From the NCBI GenBank assembly GCA_031429355.1, contig JANOZM010000005.1, forward strand, positions 62,001 through 126,000: a DNA stretch of 64,000 nt, given 5' to 3'. The stretch's first letter is position 1. Each line of letters begins with the position of its first letter. The notes beneath the pieces were generated by a model. That model saw only the letters and a program-made list of their open reading frames with translations. It searched no databases and was not told the origin of the DNA. Below, piece after piece: positions 22,714-33,100 of the stretch. A program made the position numbers and the translations under genes. The stretch is from JANOZM01 sp031429355. Lineage in GTDB: Bacteria; Pseudomonadota; Gammaproteobacteria; Burkholderiales; Burkholderiaceae_E.

Positions 22714-25683
22714 GTGCCAACCGCAAAATCCACGCCAAAATCTGCAACTAAAAAATCAGTACCTACGCCCGCAAAGCCGAAGGTTGCTGTAAAAAAAGTT
22801 GTTTCTGCGAAAGCTGCTCCTAAAAAAGCACCTGCCGCGTCGATCAAAGCGCCAGCAAAGAAAGTTGTGGCTGCCAAGCCCGCTTCAAAAATTGCTGCAA
22901 AAGGTAGTTCGGCCAAAAAACCTCCAGTTCCTGCATCAAAATCAAAGCCAACTGTTTCCAAAACTGCGGCAGCCGCTTCCATCGTCAAAAGCCAAACGAA
23001 AAAGCCCGCTGCTAAAGCCAGTACCTCGAAACAGGTCGCCCCTAAAAAAACCGCCGCGCCCGTTGTGGTCGCCAAGGTTGCAACTAAAGCAGTGCCCAAA
23101 GTTGCCGCCAAAGTGAATGCAAAAGCGAAGGTGGCAGTACCGAGCCCAATGAATACGAAAAAAACTGAAGTAAAAAAAGCAGAGCCAAAAAAAGTTGAGG
23201 CGTCTGCGCAAGCAAAAAGTTTGAAAAAAGCTGAACCTGTTGGTGTTGCTGTAACGAAAGTGGCTGCAACAAAAACTGCCGTAACCAAAGCTGCCGTAGC
23301 CAAAGCTCCTGTAACAAAAGCTGCTGTAGCCAAAGCTGCTGAAACGAAAGCGCCCGAATCTAAAGTTGCGCCTTCAAAGGCACCGGTTGTTAAAGCCGTC
23401 GCTGAAAAAATTTCTCATTCAAAAGCCCCCGCAATTGCCAAAGCACCACTTGGTAAAGTAGCTGCAAAGCCGGTTGCCGAGGCGATTGTGCCGGCGGAAG
23501 TAAAAGCCAAACCCAAGGTTAAAGAAGCAAAGACACCAACACCCGCGCCAGAAATTACCGTAACGGTTATTCCTCCTGCGCCTGCCGGTGCTGTTTCTGC
23601 TCCCAAAAAGAGCCGTCCTGGCCGCCCTTCAAAGGCCGCTAAAGCAGAAGCCGAAAAATCTAAATCGTCGAGCGGCGAAATGGGTGACGATGACATGGGC
23701 GATGGCGATAGTTTTGATGGTGATGACTCGGTCGATATTCCCGATATTCCTGTGCCAGTCGCTGTCAAGGGTAAAACCAAAGGTGCGCGTGCCAAAGAAA
23801 AAGCGCTCATTAAAGACGCACTAGCATCGCAATTGGGCAGCGAAGAAGAACTGCAAATTAAGCGCAATAAGCTTAAGCAATTAATTAAAATGGGTAAGGA
23901 GCGTAACTACCTCACCTATGGTGAAATTAACGACCATCTCGAGTTGGTGGATGCCGAAGCAATTGAAACCATCGTCAGTACGTTTAACGACATGGGTATC
24001 GCTGTTTACGATCAAGCGCCCGATGCCGAAACGCTGTTAATGAACGACAACACGCCGGTAGCTAATACCGACGAAGACGCGGAAGAAGAGGCCGAAGCCG
24101 CGTTGTCTACAGTTGATTCTGAGTTTGGTCGTACGACGGACCCAGTGCGTATGTACATGCGCGAAATGGGTACCGTAGAGTTGCTCACTCGCGAAGGCGA
24201 AATTGCAATTGCTAAACGAATTGAAGAAGGCTTGAAGTCGATGGTGATGGCAATTTCATCTTGCCCTACCACCATCATCGAAATTTTAAGCAACGTCGAT
24301 AAAGTGACGGCTGGCACAATGCGTATCGACGAATTGGTCGATGGCTTAATCGATCCAAACGCGGTCGAAGAAGTGTTTGCACCTGCACCAGCTGCTGTTG
24401 TAGCTGCTGCTGAATTTGATGAAGAGACTGACGAAGATGCAGAAGGCGCGGCCAATAAAGCCAAGCTCGAAGAATTGAAAAAAGAAGCCATGGTAAAGTT
24501 TGATGCGATCCGCGCCGATTATGACGCGATGCGCAACGCTTTCGAAAATGAAGGCTATAAATCGGCCGGTTACCTAAAAGCGCAACACGCGATTCAAGAA
24601 GACTTGCTATCGATTCGTTTCACTGCAAAAATGGTTGAGCGTTTGTGCGATACCTTGCGTCATCAAGTAGAAGAAGTTCGTAAGCTTGAGCGATCAATTC
24701 TGTATATTTGTACCGATAAAGTGGGTATGCCTCGTGACCATTTTATTAAGTCTTTCCCGGGTAACGAAACCAACTTAAGTTGGGTTGGTAAAGAGCTAGA
24801 AAATCCTTCGTCGTATATTGATATTTTGCGTCGTAACGTACCGGCAATTCAAGATCAGCAACAAAAGCTAATCGACTTGCAAGCACGCGTTGTATTGCCA
24901 TTGCCCGAGTTAAAAGACATTAATAAGCAAATGGCGATGGGCGAAGCCAAGGCGCGTAAAGCCAAGCGTGAAATGACCGAAGCGAACTTGCGTTTGGTGA
25001 TTTCGATTGCTAAAAAATATACCAACCGTGGCTTGCAATTCTTGGACTTAATTCAAGAGGGCAATATTGGTTTGATGAAGGCTGTGGACAAGTTCGAGTA
25101 TCGTCGCGGCTACAAGTTTTCGACCTACGCCACCTGGTGGATTCGCCAAGCAATTACCCGCTCTATTGCCGATCAAGCACGCACGATTCGTATCCCAGTG
25201 CACATGATCGAAACCATTAATAAAATGAATCGCATTTCGCGCCAAATTTTGCAAGAAACCGGTCTCGAGCCTGATCCACAAACCTTGTCGCTCAAAATGG
25301 AAATGCCGGAAGACAAGATTCGTAAAATTCTAAAAATTGCTAAAGAACCAATCTCGATGGAAACCCCTATCGGTGACGACGACGATAGCCATTTGGGCGA
25401 CTTTATCGAAGACACGACAACCTTGGCACCAAGCGATGCAGCGTTGCATGGCTCGATGCGTGAAGTGGTTAAGGAAGTACTAGACTCCTTAACGCCACGC
25501 GAAGCGAAAGTTTTGCGGATGCGTTTTGGTGTCGAAATGAGCACCGACCACACCTTGGAAGAAGTGGGCAAGCAATTTGACGTTACGCGTGAGCGAATTC
25601 GTCAAATAGAGGCTAAGGCTTTGCGTAAATTGCGCCACCCAAGTCGTGCAGATAAGTTGAAGAGCTTTTTAGAAGGTCAGTAA
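22714..25683 (+). CDS. rpoD: RNA polymerase primary sigma factor RpoD with a very long Lys/Ala/Pro N-terminus
   Basis: The housekeeping sigma-70 factor, 989 residues, compared with about 610 in E. coli. GTG 22714 has GGAG nine bases upstream. Residues 1 to about 330 are a basic Lys/Ala/Pro/Val tract resembling histone H1-like tails, followed by an acidic Asp/Glu patch (GDDDMGDGDSFDGDDS). Region 1.1 begins near residue 372 (LGSEEELQIKRNKLKQLIKM), region 1.2 near 475 (DPVRMYMREMGTVELLTREG), region 2 near 760 (LRLVISIAKKYTNRGLQFLD, STYATWWIRQAITRSI) and region 4 near 925 (FDVTRERIRQIEAKALRKLR). Burkholderiales RpoD proteins often carry a shorter version of such an extension. It ends the operon before a strong terminator. 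Confidence 0.96.
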   Translation: MPTAKSTPKSATKKSVPTPAKPKVAVKKVVSAKAAPKKAPAASIKAPAKKVVAAKPASKIAAKGSSAKKPPVPASKSKPTVSKTAAAASIVKSQTKKPAAKASTSKQVAPKKTAAPVVVAKVATKAVPKVAAKVNAKAKVAVPSPMNTKKTEVKKAEPKKVEASAQAKSLKKAEPVGVAVTKVAATKTAVTKAAVAKAPVTKAAVAKAAETKAPESKVAPSKAPVVKAVAEKISHSKAPAIAKAPLGKVAAKPVAEAIVPAEVKAKPKVKEAKTPTPAPEITVTVIPPAPAGAVSAPKKSRPGRPSKAAKAEAEKSKSSSGEMGDDDMGDGDSFDGDDSVDIPDIPVPVAVKGKTKGARAKEKALIKDALASQLGSEEELQIKRNKLKQLIKMGKERNYLTYGEINDHLELVDAEAIETIVSTFNDMGIAVYDQAPDAETLLMNDNTPVANTDEDAEEEAEAALSTVDSEFGRTTDPVRMYMREMGTVELLTREGEIAIAKRIEEGLKSMVMAISSCPTTIIEILSNVDKVTAGTMRIDELVDGLIDPNAVEEVFAPAPAAVVAAAEFDEETDEDAEGAANKAKLEELKKEAMVKFDAIRADYDAMRNAFENEGYKSAGYLKAQHAIQEDLLSIRFTAKMVERLCDTLRHQVEEVRKLERSILYICTDKVGMPRDHFIKSFPGNETNLSWVGKELENPSSYIDILRRNVPAIQDQQQKLIDLQARVVLPLPELKDINKQMAMGEAKARKAKREMTEANLRLVISIAKKYTNRGLQFLDLIQEGNIGLMKAVDKFEYRRGYKFSTYATWWIRQAITRSIADQARTIRIPVHMIETINKMNRISRQILQETGLEPDPQTLSLKMEMPEDKIRKILKIAKEPISMETPIGDDDDSHLGDFIEDTTTLAPSDAALHGSMREVVKEVLDSLTPREAKVLRMRFGVEMSTDHTLEEVGKQFDVTRERIRQIEAKALRKLRHPSRADKLKSFLEGQ
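23251..23400 (+). repeat. 15-base tandem repeats inside rpoD
   Basis: About ten consecutive 15-base units of the type GTAACAAAAGCTGCT encode the pentapeptides VTKAA, VAKAP, VTKAA, VAKAA, ETKAP and so on. Units differ mainly at third codon positions. Slipped-strand changes here would lengthen or shorten the basic tail in steps of five residues without breaking the frame. Confidence 0.75.
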
Positions 25684-25738
25684 TCGGTTGTTCGCAGTCA
25701 GTCGGTTTACTGGCTGAACTGGAAGTTTAAAAAACAGG

Positions 25739-25775
25739 GAAAGACTCGTTACAGATTGTGCCGAGTCTTTTTTTC
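25739..25775 (+). terminator. Rho-independent terminator after rpoD
   Basis: AAGACTCG (25741-25748) pairs perfectly with CGAGTCTT (25762-25769), followed by a run of T to 25774. It lies 55 bases after the rpoD stop and closes the macromolecular-synthesis operon. Confidence 0.9.
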
Positions 25776-25865
25776 GCCCATTGCGAACGAAAAATGTAAA
25801 TAGCGCACATATTTTATGGAACCGCGTCACAACTTTAAAGCCAACGTGCGACTTAAAGTTTTGGT

Positions 25866-26576
25866 ATGGAAAACAATACAAACGCTCCACTCGAATTTGC
25901 AGAACAACACTCGCAATTGCTTGGTCGAACCGAGCGACGCGCTTCGATAAAACCTTTAAAGAACCCCACGGCGGCGCTGCGTGATTTGGAACTGTTAAGC
26001 ACCATCTTCGAGCACTTAGCCGAAGGTATTGCTGTAGTTAGTGCCGAAGGCCGTTTAATATTTGCGAACGCTGAGGCTAAACGAACGGTCGCGATTTTGT
26101 ATCCGAAGTGCAAATTAGGCGACGATTTTTGTGCTGACGACGCTGAAAGTAAAGCACTAAAAAAAGCGTTAACTCAGGCAGCATTTAAGAAAAAACGTAG
26201 TTTGTTGGAAATTAAAGTTTCCAACGAACCAATCCTGGTGCTTTTATCCCCTCTGTTAATGGCGAATAGGGGCTTGGCGCTCGTAACTTTCGGAACCCCC
26301 ATCACGATGGCGCTCGCCAGTTTAAGAGCGTTTGCTGACTTGTATCGCCTAACGTCGGCTGAACTAAATGTTCTAGAAAAATTTGCGCGCGGGGTAAAAC
26401 CTGCTCGTATTGCAGCACTTCAATGCGTAGCGTTAAGTACCATTAACACCCAATTAGCAAGCATTCGCGCAAAAACGCAAACATCGAGCGCCTTAGAGCT
26501 AATGGCGAAACTGATAAAAATCCCCGTGACCAAATCTATCGGCGGAGACGAAATTTCGTTTAACATTCGTGGGTGA
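25866..26576 (+). CDS. PAS-like sensor with LuxR-type HTH
   Basis: A 236-residue regulator. The N-terminal half (LELLSTIFEHLAEGIAVVSA, EGRLIFANAEAKR) looks like a PAS domain. The C-terminus has a LuxR/GerE HTH at about residues 160-220 (YRLTSAELNVLEKFARGVKP, ARIAALQCVALSTINTQLAS, IRAKTQTSSALELM). There is no phosphoacceptor receiver domain. Its stop overlaps the next start as GTGA, so it is the first gene of a three-gene operon with a Crp/Fnr regulator and a cyclase-ATPase. The signal sensed is unknown. Confidence 0.75.
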   Translation: MENNTNAPLEFAEQHSQLLGRTERRASIKPLKNPTAALRDLELLSTIFEHLAEGIAVVSAEGRLIFANAEAKRTVAILYPKCKLGDDFCADDAESKALKKALTQAAFKKKRSLLEIKVSNEPILVLLSPLLMANRGLALVTFGTPITMALASLRAFADLYRLTSAELNVLEKFARGVKPARIAALQCVALSTINTQLASIRAKTQTSSALELMAKLIKIPVTKSIGGDEISFNIRG

Positions 26577-27220
26577 CCAACGATTTATGTGACGGTGTTC
26601 CCCACCCCCGATTAAGAGCATTAGCCCGACTTGGAGTCGTTCGAAATTACCGAAAGGGCGCGGTGCTGATTGAAGAAGGCGACCAAGGCAGTACGGTTTA
26701 CATCGTACTGAAGGGCCGCCTGAAAGCGTTTACTGCAGGCCACAATCAAACAGATCGAGAAGTCACTTACGGTGTTTACGGCGTTGGCGACTTGGTAGGG
26801 GAAATGTCGCTCGATGGCGGGCTCCGCTCTGCCAGCGTCGCCACTTTAGAAGCTAGTGCATGCTCGGTTGTTAGCAAAGAAGCCTTGCGCCAATACATTG
26901 CCCAAGAACCCGAGTTCGCGTTTGATTTGCTGGCTACGGTTATTGCAAAGGCCCGACGGGCCACTTCCAGTACACGTTCGCTAGCGTTAACGGATGCTTA
27001 CGGCCGGTTAGTGGAATTGCTTACTGGTTTAGCAGTTGCTCAGGTGGATGGCACACGGATAGTTACAACCAAACTTTCGCAAGCACAAATTGCGGCACAC
27101 ATTGGTTGCTCGCGCGAGATGGTCAGCCGGCTGTTAAAGGATTTAAAAACCGGCGGCTACATAGAGCTAACCGTTCTTAAGCAATGGGTGTTGCTTCGGG
27201 CGCTACCTTCTAAATGGTAA
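26573..27220 (+). CDS. Crp/Fnr-family transcriptional regulator with intact cyclic-nucleotide pocket
   Basis: A 215-residue regulator starting at GTG 26573. The N-terminal cNMP-binding barrel (YRKGAVLIEEGDQGSTVYIV) contains the phosphate-binding cassette VGEMSLDGGLRSASV, with the Glu and Arg that bind cyclic nucleotide in CRP. The C-terminal winged HTH reads LSQAQIAAHIGCSREMVSRL. No cysteine set for an Fe-S cluster is present, so an FNR role is unlikely. It overlaps the upstream LuxR-type gene by four bases and the downstream cyclase gene by seven, implying tight co-expression. Binding of cAMP or cGMP is likely but unproven. Confidence 0.88.
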   Translation: MTNDLCDGVPHPRLRALARLGVVRNYRKGAVLIEEGDQGSTVYIVLKGRLKAFTAGHNQTDREVTYGVYGVGDLVGEMSLDGGLRSASVATLEASACSVVSKEALRQYIAQEPEFAFDLLATVIAKARRATSSTRSLALTDAYGRLVELLTGLAVAQVDGTRIVTTKLSQAQIAAHIGCSREMVSRLLKDLKTGGYIELTVLKQWVLLRALPSKW

Positions 27221-30156
27221 TGCCGCGATTGAATGAAAAGGCCACTACTAATGCCGAGTACAACACGCGGCGGCATCTAACGGTACTATTTTCAGACTTA
27301 ACGAATTCAACCAAACTAAGTAGTGAGTTAGACAACGAACAGTACATTCAATTGCTGGCTAATTTTCGAGAAATTTGTCGAGCGGTCATTGCAAAGCACG
27401 GAGGCCGTATTGCACGCGTGCAAGGCGATGGTCTGTTGGCAGTGTTTGGTTATCCGATCAAGCGTGACGACGACGGTCAGATCGCATTAAATGCGGCTAT
27501 TGCATTGCATACTGAGGTTAAAAAGTTAAGTTATAAAAATGCTGCTGAACTTTCGGTTCATAGTGGAATCCATCTTGGCGAAATGTATGTTGCTCAGGGT
27601 GATTTAGAGACAGGGCGTTTTGATCTGTTAGGTCAAGTCCCAAATTTAGCGTCAAAACTTTCGCAGTCGGCAAAGTCCGATGAAATACTCATTTCACAGT
27701 TTGCCTTTGCAAACACCGTGCAAGGCCTGAAGCATCAATTGCCAGTGTTTGAAAGTTTTTCTTTTGGTAATGAGACTGCGCTAAGTGCCTTTCGCTTAAA
27801 TGCGTCTGAGCATTCGGTGGCTGTTGTTCAGTCGCCGTCAAATAGCTTTCGTTCGCCTTACGTTGGACGGCAACGTGAATTAGCAAGCCTGCTCGATTTT
27901 TACAGTGGTCAATATCTCAGTGAGTCTCGGGTCACGGCTATCGTTGGTGATGCGGGTATTGGTAAATCGCGTTTGTTAGACGAATATCTAGACAATTCCT
28001 CCCTTCAAAATGTATTAAAACTGAGGGGCTATTGCGAGGTTTTTTCGGGTGCTGAACCTTTGCAGCCTTTTTTGCAGATGTTTAAAGAGCATGCAATGCT
28101 CGGTGAACCAGGGGCTAAGCCATCGAGTGAGTCGATTGTTGAATTTTTTAGATTTAAGCTTAAAGAAATTCCCATTGTTCTGGCGATTGAAGATTGGCAC
28201 TGGGTAGATGACGCGAGTCATCAACTGCTGGTCAGCTTACTTGAACAACAATTGCCAATTGCCATTGTGTTGACGGCTCGTCAGCAACAATTAAATATAA
28301 AAATGGCCGATAGTTGGAAAGTCATTACATTGAATCGTCTTGACGACCACGCCGCTGCGCTCTTGTTAAAGCATTACGCACCGCTAGCTAGTCCGTTTGT
28401 TCGTAATGATATTTTGGCTACTGCCAATGGCAACCCTCTATTTGTAGAAGAGCTTTGTCGAAGCGTTAAGCGAGTGGCCGAAAAAGATGAAAGCGACGCG
28501 CATAGCCACTATTCAACGTGGTTCGATCACTTGATCGAGCTTAGGGTCGCAAACTTGCCCAGTATCGTGGCTCAAGCAGCGCGTATTGCTTCGGTAGTGG
28601 GTATGGAATTTTCTATTTGGTTGCTGCAAAAATTGTTAAAAATTGACGATCTTTCTCAAGTGTTAACTACCCTTGTGCAGGAGGATTTTATATTGCCTCC
28701 CGGAGCAAGCGGATCGCTACGTTTTAAGCATTCGCTCACTCGGGATGCGGTCTACGCTACTATTGGCGAGCACCAACGTCACGCTATCCATCTTAAGGTT
28801 GTGGCCGCTTTAACTCATAACCGCCCCAATAAAAATGAAACGGTTCCCTTAGAAGTACTGTCCTACCACTATGGTGCTGGGGGCATGCTTGATCTTGCGG
28901 CTGAGTACGCCGAACAGGCCGGAGATCAAGCCTTGGCGATGTTTTCGTTAGACCGGGCGCGTGTTCAGTATCTTTCGGCCATTACTGCTTTAGACGCCCA
29001 GCGTGATTCGGAGCAAATGGAGCGTCGTTGTTTGGTTGGGCACAAACTAGGGATGGCGTGCGTTTACGACCCTATTTCGTTGACAGATGGACCCGCAGTG
29101 TTTGAACGAAGCCTAGTAATTGCCAGACAAACAAAAAACGATTCAATTATTGGACGGTCCGCGTATTGGCTTGGGTATATTTGCTACGCCGGTGGTACGC
29201 CGAATAAGGCACTGGTGCATTTGCAAGAAGCCTCTGACGCTGCACTACGTTGTAACGACACAAAACTGATTGCTCAAATCAACGCAACGTTGGGTCAAAC
29301 CTATTTGTCAATTTGCAATTACGACCGAGCTTTACTGCTACTCGAAGGTGCAGTCGATAGCAAGAAAAAAACAGCGCGGCCTGGCAGTGGTATTGCCGTA
29401 GGGTCGGCCTATTCTCTCGGCTGCAAAGGCGGATTGTTAGCTGATCAAGGGCTGTTCGAGCAAGCTCAAGCCTGTTTTGATGAATCGTTATTGTTGCTAG
29501 GTGATTCGAAGCATCAGGTGGCTTCGTCGGTCTTAAATTGGGTTGGTTTAGCTTATTTATGGCAGGGTCGCTGGGAAGATGCATTAGCTATTGGTGAGCG
29601 ATCAGTCACCATCGCTGGCAATATTCGAAGCACGCAGTTGTATTCTTTTAGTCGCTCACTTAAAGCGTACTCGCTCTGGTTGCTCAATAGAAACGAGCGC
29701 GATTTAAACGAGTTACGAGTTTCAGTGCAGTGGATTGCAGAGCGCAAAGGCACCTTACTGAGTTCAATGATCTATGGTTGGTTAGTTGCTGCTGCAGTGC
29801 AGGTTGGCGAAACCCGCGAGGCCCGCGCTTATGGCGCAAAAATACTACAGCGTAGTCGGGTCGATGACCGTATTGGCGAAGCAATGGGATGTCGCTCGCT
29901 AGCACTTTTGGCGGCTAGAAAATACGAGAACGTTGCAGTTAACCGCTACTTACACTATGCAGAACGCAGCGCCGCCATTCGTGGCTCTGAACATGAGGCG
30001 GCGCAAAACCTATTTTGCCGAGCGCAGTGTGAAGCATTAATGGGTTCATGCGAAGCTGCCGCCAACTTGCGAAATCAAGCCTTGGTGCGATTCGAACAAC
30101 TAGGCATGGCGAGGGACGCAAGCCATGCCCGTGGGTTTAACGTAAACGCTTATTAA
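27214..30156 (+). CDS. Class III nucleotide cyclase - AAA ATPase - TPR protein
   Basis: A 980-residue signalling protein. Residues about 20-195 form a class III cyclase domain with the first metal Asp in VLFSDLTNSTKL and the second in RVQGDGLLAVFGYP. The helix that normally reads VNxAxRL is PNLASKL, so the transition-state Arg is Lys. Residues about 225-480 are an AAA/STAND ATPase with Walker A IVGDAGIGKSR and Walker B VLAIEDWHWVDD. The remainder is TPR-like helices. The architecture is common in actinobacteria and proteobacteria. Activity may be reduced by the Arg-to-Lys change. It is co-translated with a Crp/Fnr protein that could bind its product. Confidence 0.85.
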   Translation: MVMPRLNEKATTNAEYNTRRHLTVLFSDLTNSTKLSSELDNEQYIQLLANFREICRAVIAKHGGRIARVQGDGLLAVFGYPIKRDDDGQIALNAAIALHTEVKKLSYKNAAELSVHSGIHLGEMYVAQGDLETGRFDLLGQVPNLASKLSQSAKSDEILISQFAFANTVQGLKHQLPVFESFSFGNETALSAFRLNASEHSVAVVQSPSNSFRSPYVGRQRELASLLDFYSGQYLSESRVTAIVGDAGIGKSRLLDEYLDNSSLQNVLKLRGYCEVFSGAEPLQPFLQMFKEHAMLGEPGAKPSSESIVEFFRFKLKEIPIVLAIEDWHWVDDASHQLLVSLLEQQLPIAIVLTARQQQLNIKMADSWKVITLNRLDDHAAALLLKHYAPLASPFVRNDILATANGNPLFVEELCRSVKRVAEKDESDAHSHYSTWFDHLIELRVANLPSIVAQAARIASVVGMEFSIWLLQKLLKIDDLSQVLTTLVQEDFILPPGASGSLRFKHSLTRDAVYATIGEHQRHAIHLKVVAALTHNRPNKNETVPLEVLSYHYGAGGMLDLAAEYAEQAGDQALAMFSLDRARVQYLSAITALDAQRDSEQMERRCLVGHKLGMACVYDPISLTDGPAVFERSLVIARQTKNDSIIGRSAYWLGYICYAGGTPNKALVHLQEASDAALRCNDTKLIAQINATLGQTYLSICNYDRALLLLEGAVDSKKKTARPGSGIAVGSAYSLGCKGGLLADQGLFEQAQACFDESLLLLGDSKHQVASSVLNWVGLAYLWQGRWEDALAIGERSVTIAGNIRSTQLYSFSRSLKAYSLWLLNRNERDLNELRVSVQWIAERKGTLLSSMIYGWLVAAAVQVGETREARAYGAKILQRSRVDDRIGEAMGCRSLALLAARKYENVAVNRYLHYAERSAAIRGSEHEAAQNLFCRAQCEALMGSCEAAANLRNQALVRFEQLGMARDASHARGFNVNAY

Positions 30157-30169
30157 GCCTACGATCAAA

Positions 30170-33100
30170 TTACGGGTTCAAAATCGGTCCTAGCACGATG
30201 GTAATTTTTTGTGCCATCGTTGCATAGGCTTTTTTCGATGGATGCAGTTCATTTTGCCAATCGGCGATGTAATTTTTTGGCGGTGTAAGCGAATCCTCGG
30301 AGGTAATCTCGGGCCTCAAATCGACGTAATGTAGATTTTCAAAGCCACCGGGGTTTTTGTCTGTACTTGGTAATGTTTGCAACATCTCGTTAAATTTGTC
30401 GATCACTTCTTTCATGGTTAAAAATGCCGCTTTTCGTTTTTCAGCCCAATCTTGCTTATCAACCACGTCGCTTGGTTTAGGCAACTTAGCAAGGCTACCG
30501 TTTGCGTCGTAAGCTCCAAAATACCCTTTAGTTGCTAAGGGCTCCCAAAGCCAAGACTCTTTCGAGCTAATACCCAGCCATCGCCCATCGACTACCGGGT
30601 GTGCGTAGCCATGAATAATAATGGGCATAGAAGAATTGGCTTGTCTTATGCGTTTGATAATGTTTACGTATTGCTCCCTCATTTTCGTTATTTGAATAGT
30701 TTCGAAAGTTGGTTCTAGCCGGGGTTCATTTGGTTGCTGCCCTTGAACAACATCCCACGGCTTCAAATAAGGGATCAATAGTTTTTGTACCACATCATTG
30801 CCACCACCCGAAATAATAATGGCTTTCGTTTTGGGGCCCAAGTCACCTTTAAGATAGCGCGCAACTTTGCTTGCCTTGCCATTCATTCCAGCAAGCGTAT
30901 TCCCGTAGGCACTAAATTTTTCAAGCCTGGTTTGGCCTGGAATCGCGCCTTGATGTACTGGGTTCAAGTTTAATGCGCTAATGGCTTCAAGCGCCTTGCT
31001 GAGATCGGAATCTTGAGACGGGTAACCGCGTGCCCACGAATCACCAAAAAAAAGCACTGAGTTTTTGTTCGCTGCGTCTTTTACGATTTTTTTTCGTTTA
31101 GCTTTTGCCATACTTTTACGTACGGGTTTTAGCCGGTCTATTTTGCTTTTGTGACGCCATTCGGTGGTTTGCTCAATAGAGATGATTGTGTTCTTTTTAA
31201 CTTCCGCAATATTCACTGGGGTAAATGTTTTTTTAACCCAAGTGATCGTCGCTACTTTAATTTTTTTAAAGATTGTTGGATCCTCGGCTAAATCGGCCTG
31301 GGCGGGAACCGCATCCTCATAGTCAATCGGGCCTTGCAGCCTAAATGTTAACGATCCCGCAATGTTACGCATTTGATCGTCCACCGCCAGCAAAGCGCTT
31401 AAAGTGCCCAATAAAATGCCCTGTGCCGCGTCGTAACCAGGACATGCATGGGTGTTGTAGGTGCTGGGTGGTACTGGCTTACGATTTCCGCCAAAGCTGG
31501 TGTAGGGACATAAACTCTGATTTTCGATATTCAGGTGATTTACAGAAGCCAGTGCTGCAATCACCTTTTCGCCTTCCTTAATGCTTATTGTTTTGCCGTT
31601 AGTTACAATTTCGTGATCGCTCGTTGCTGTACGCCACAAATATTCTGGGGTCGAGCGCACATGCATACTGTGATGGATCGGATCGCTCAGCAATGCTTCA
31701 ATTGCCAGAAAGGTTTGATCGGTTAGTGCGTGATGCTTCAACCGCAAATCGGCAAACGTATTTTCTTTTAACCACTCTTGAATAATTAACTTTAGGTTGC
31801 CATCCAAAGTTGGTAAGAAACCCATTAACGCGCCCACCGTTGTCGTGGCGATCATGGTTACTTTTTCAGATTGACTTAAAGGCGGGTCCGCTTCGAATAA
31901 ATCAAAAATCACTTTGGCAATGGGTGCTGGTGTAATGATGTCCGGCTGCTTAGGGTCGACCGGCTTTAATGGCCTTTTGCCTTTGCTTAAAAGATCTTCG
32001 GTGTACTGTTCAAAACGATCTTTTAATGCACTTCCGTAGCCTTTCCCATAGTCGGTTGCGCTATCGCCCGGCCAAGGCTGAAAAAGGTAACGAGACGGAG
32101 CAGTAAAATCACCGGGGTATCTAACGGGTTTTGTCGCCTTTAACGGAAAGTCCCAGCGGTTGCCGCCTCGCACAATCCACGGGTTGTCTATATTTGTTGG
32201 TAACCCAAACCAATCGTTGCACACGTCGCCTAAAACGGCGTCAATTACTTCGCGTGCCGAGAAAACTAACTCCCATTGCAGCGCGCCAGTTGCCGCGGCC
32301 GCGATCTTTTCTTTATTAATGAGTTCGTTTATCTTTTCGGTCGCGCTGTTCTTGGCTAATGTAAACGCCTCGTCCTTTGTAATGCGCATTAACGCTGCAT
32401 TAACAGGCTCAGAAAGCTCATCATATCGGGTTGATTTGTCGAGCCCTAGATAAATTTCACCAATTGAATGCTGCATTCGTTTTAAATAACCACTGACCGA
32501 ATACTGCTTATCGTTGCTAAGCACTTCGCTGACTAAATCGGGAGCTGAAACAATAGTACCTAAGTTGTTAATTTGCAAGCTACCATTGTATTTTTTGCGA
32601 ATAGCGGCAAGCACAGAAGCGCTAACCCAGTCATCTTGCGTTTTTGAGTCTTCCAGAAGTTCTTTGATTTTCGCTTCACGAGCTTTATCGTCGGTAATCG
32701 ACTCGAGCTGCTTTAATAAGGATTCACCGTATTCGGCATTCCAAGGAATTCCGGGCTTGTTTTTTTTCGCGCCTACTTCGCTTAAATACCCTAGTGCAGT
32801 GACGGAAGGCGTAAATAAGTAACTGCCCCATTCCAGTCGCACAAAAGGTTTGGCGTCTTCTAAGTAATTTGGTGCAGTACCGTCTTCTAATGGTTCCGGT
32901 CCGTCCAGGGCTATACGCAATACTTTGGCGCGCCGATTTGGGTTTTGTGCGTCGTTTGCTTCAACTTCAAAGCGAAAAAATCGTTTTTCGCCGTTTCTTG
33001 GAACGCCAATAATTGGGTCTGAAACACCTGAATAACTACCGCTGCTATTGCCCCCAGAAAGCCAACGTTGAATTACCTCAAATTGTTCACTGATACTAGC

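Noticed and set aside
22584..23333. 249-codon Ala/Thr/Phe-rich frame opposite the start of rpoD
   Set aside because: It is the antisense shadow of the Lys/Ala repeat tract of rpoD; no ribosome site and no recognisable domain.
23251..23400. Short regular repeats that might suggest a CRISPR array
   Set aside because: Unit is 15 bases, in frame and without unique spacers; it encodes pentapeptides inside rpoD.
24012..24491. 159-codon Ser/Ala-rich minus-strand frame inside rpoD
   Set aside because: Antisense to sigma region 1.2 and the non-conserved region; codon structure follows rpoD.
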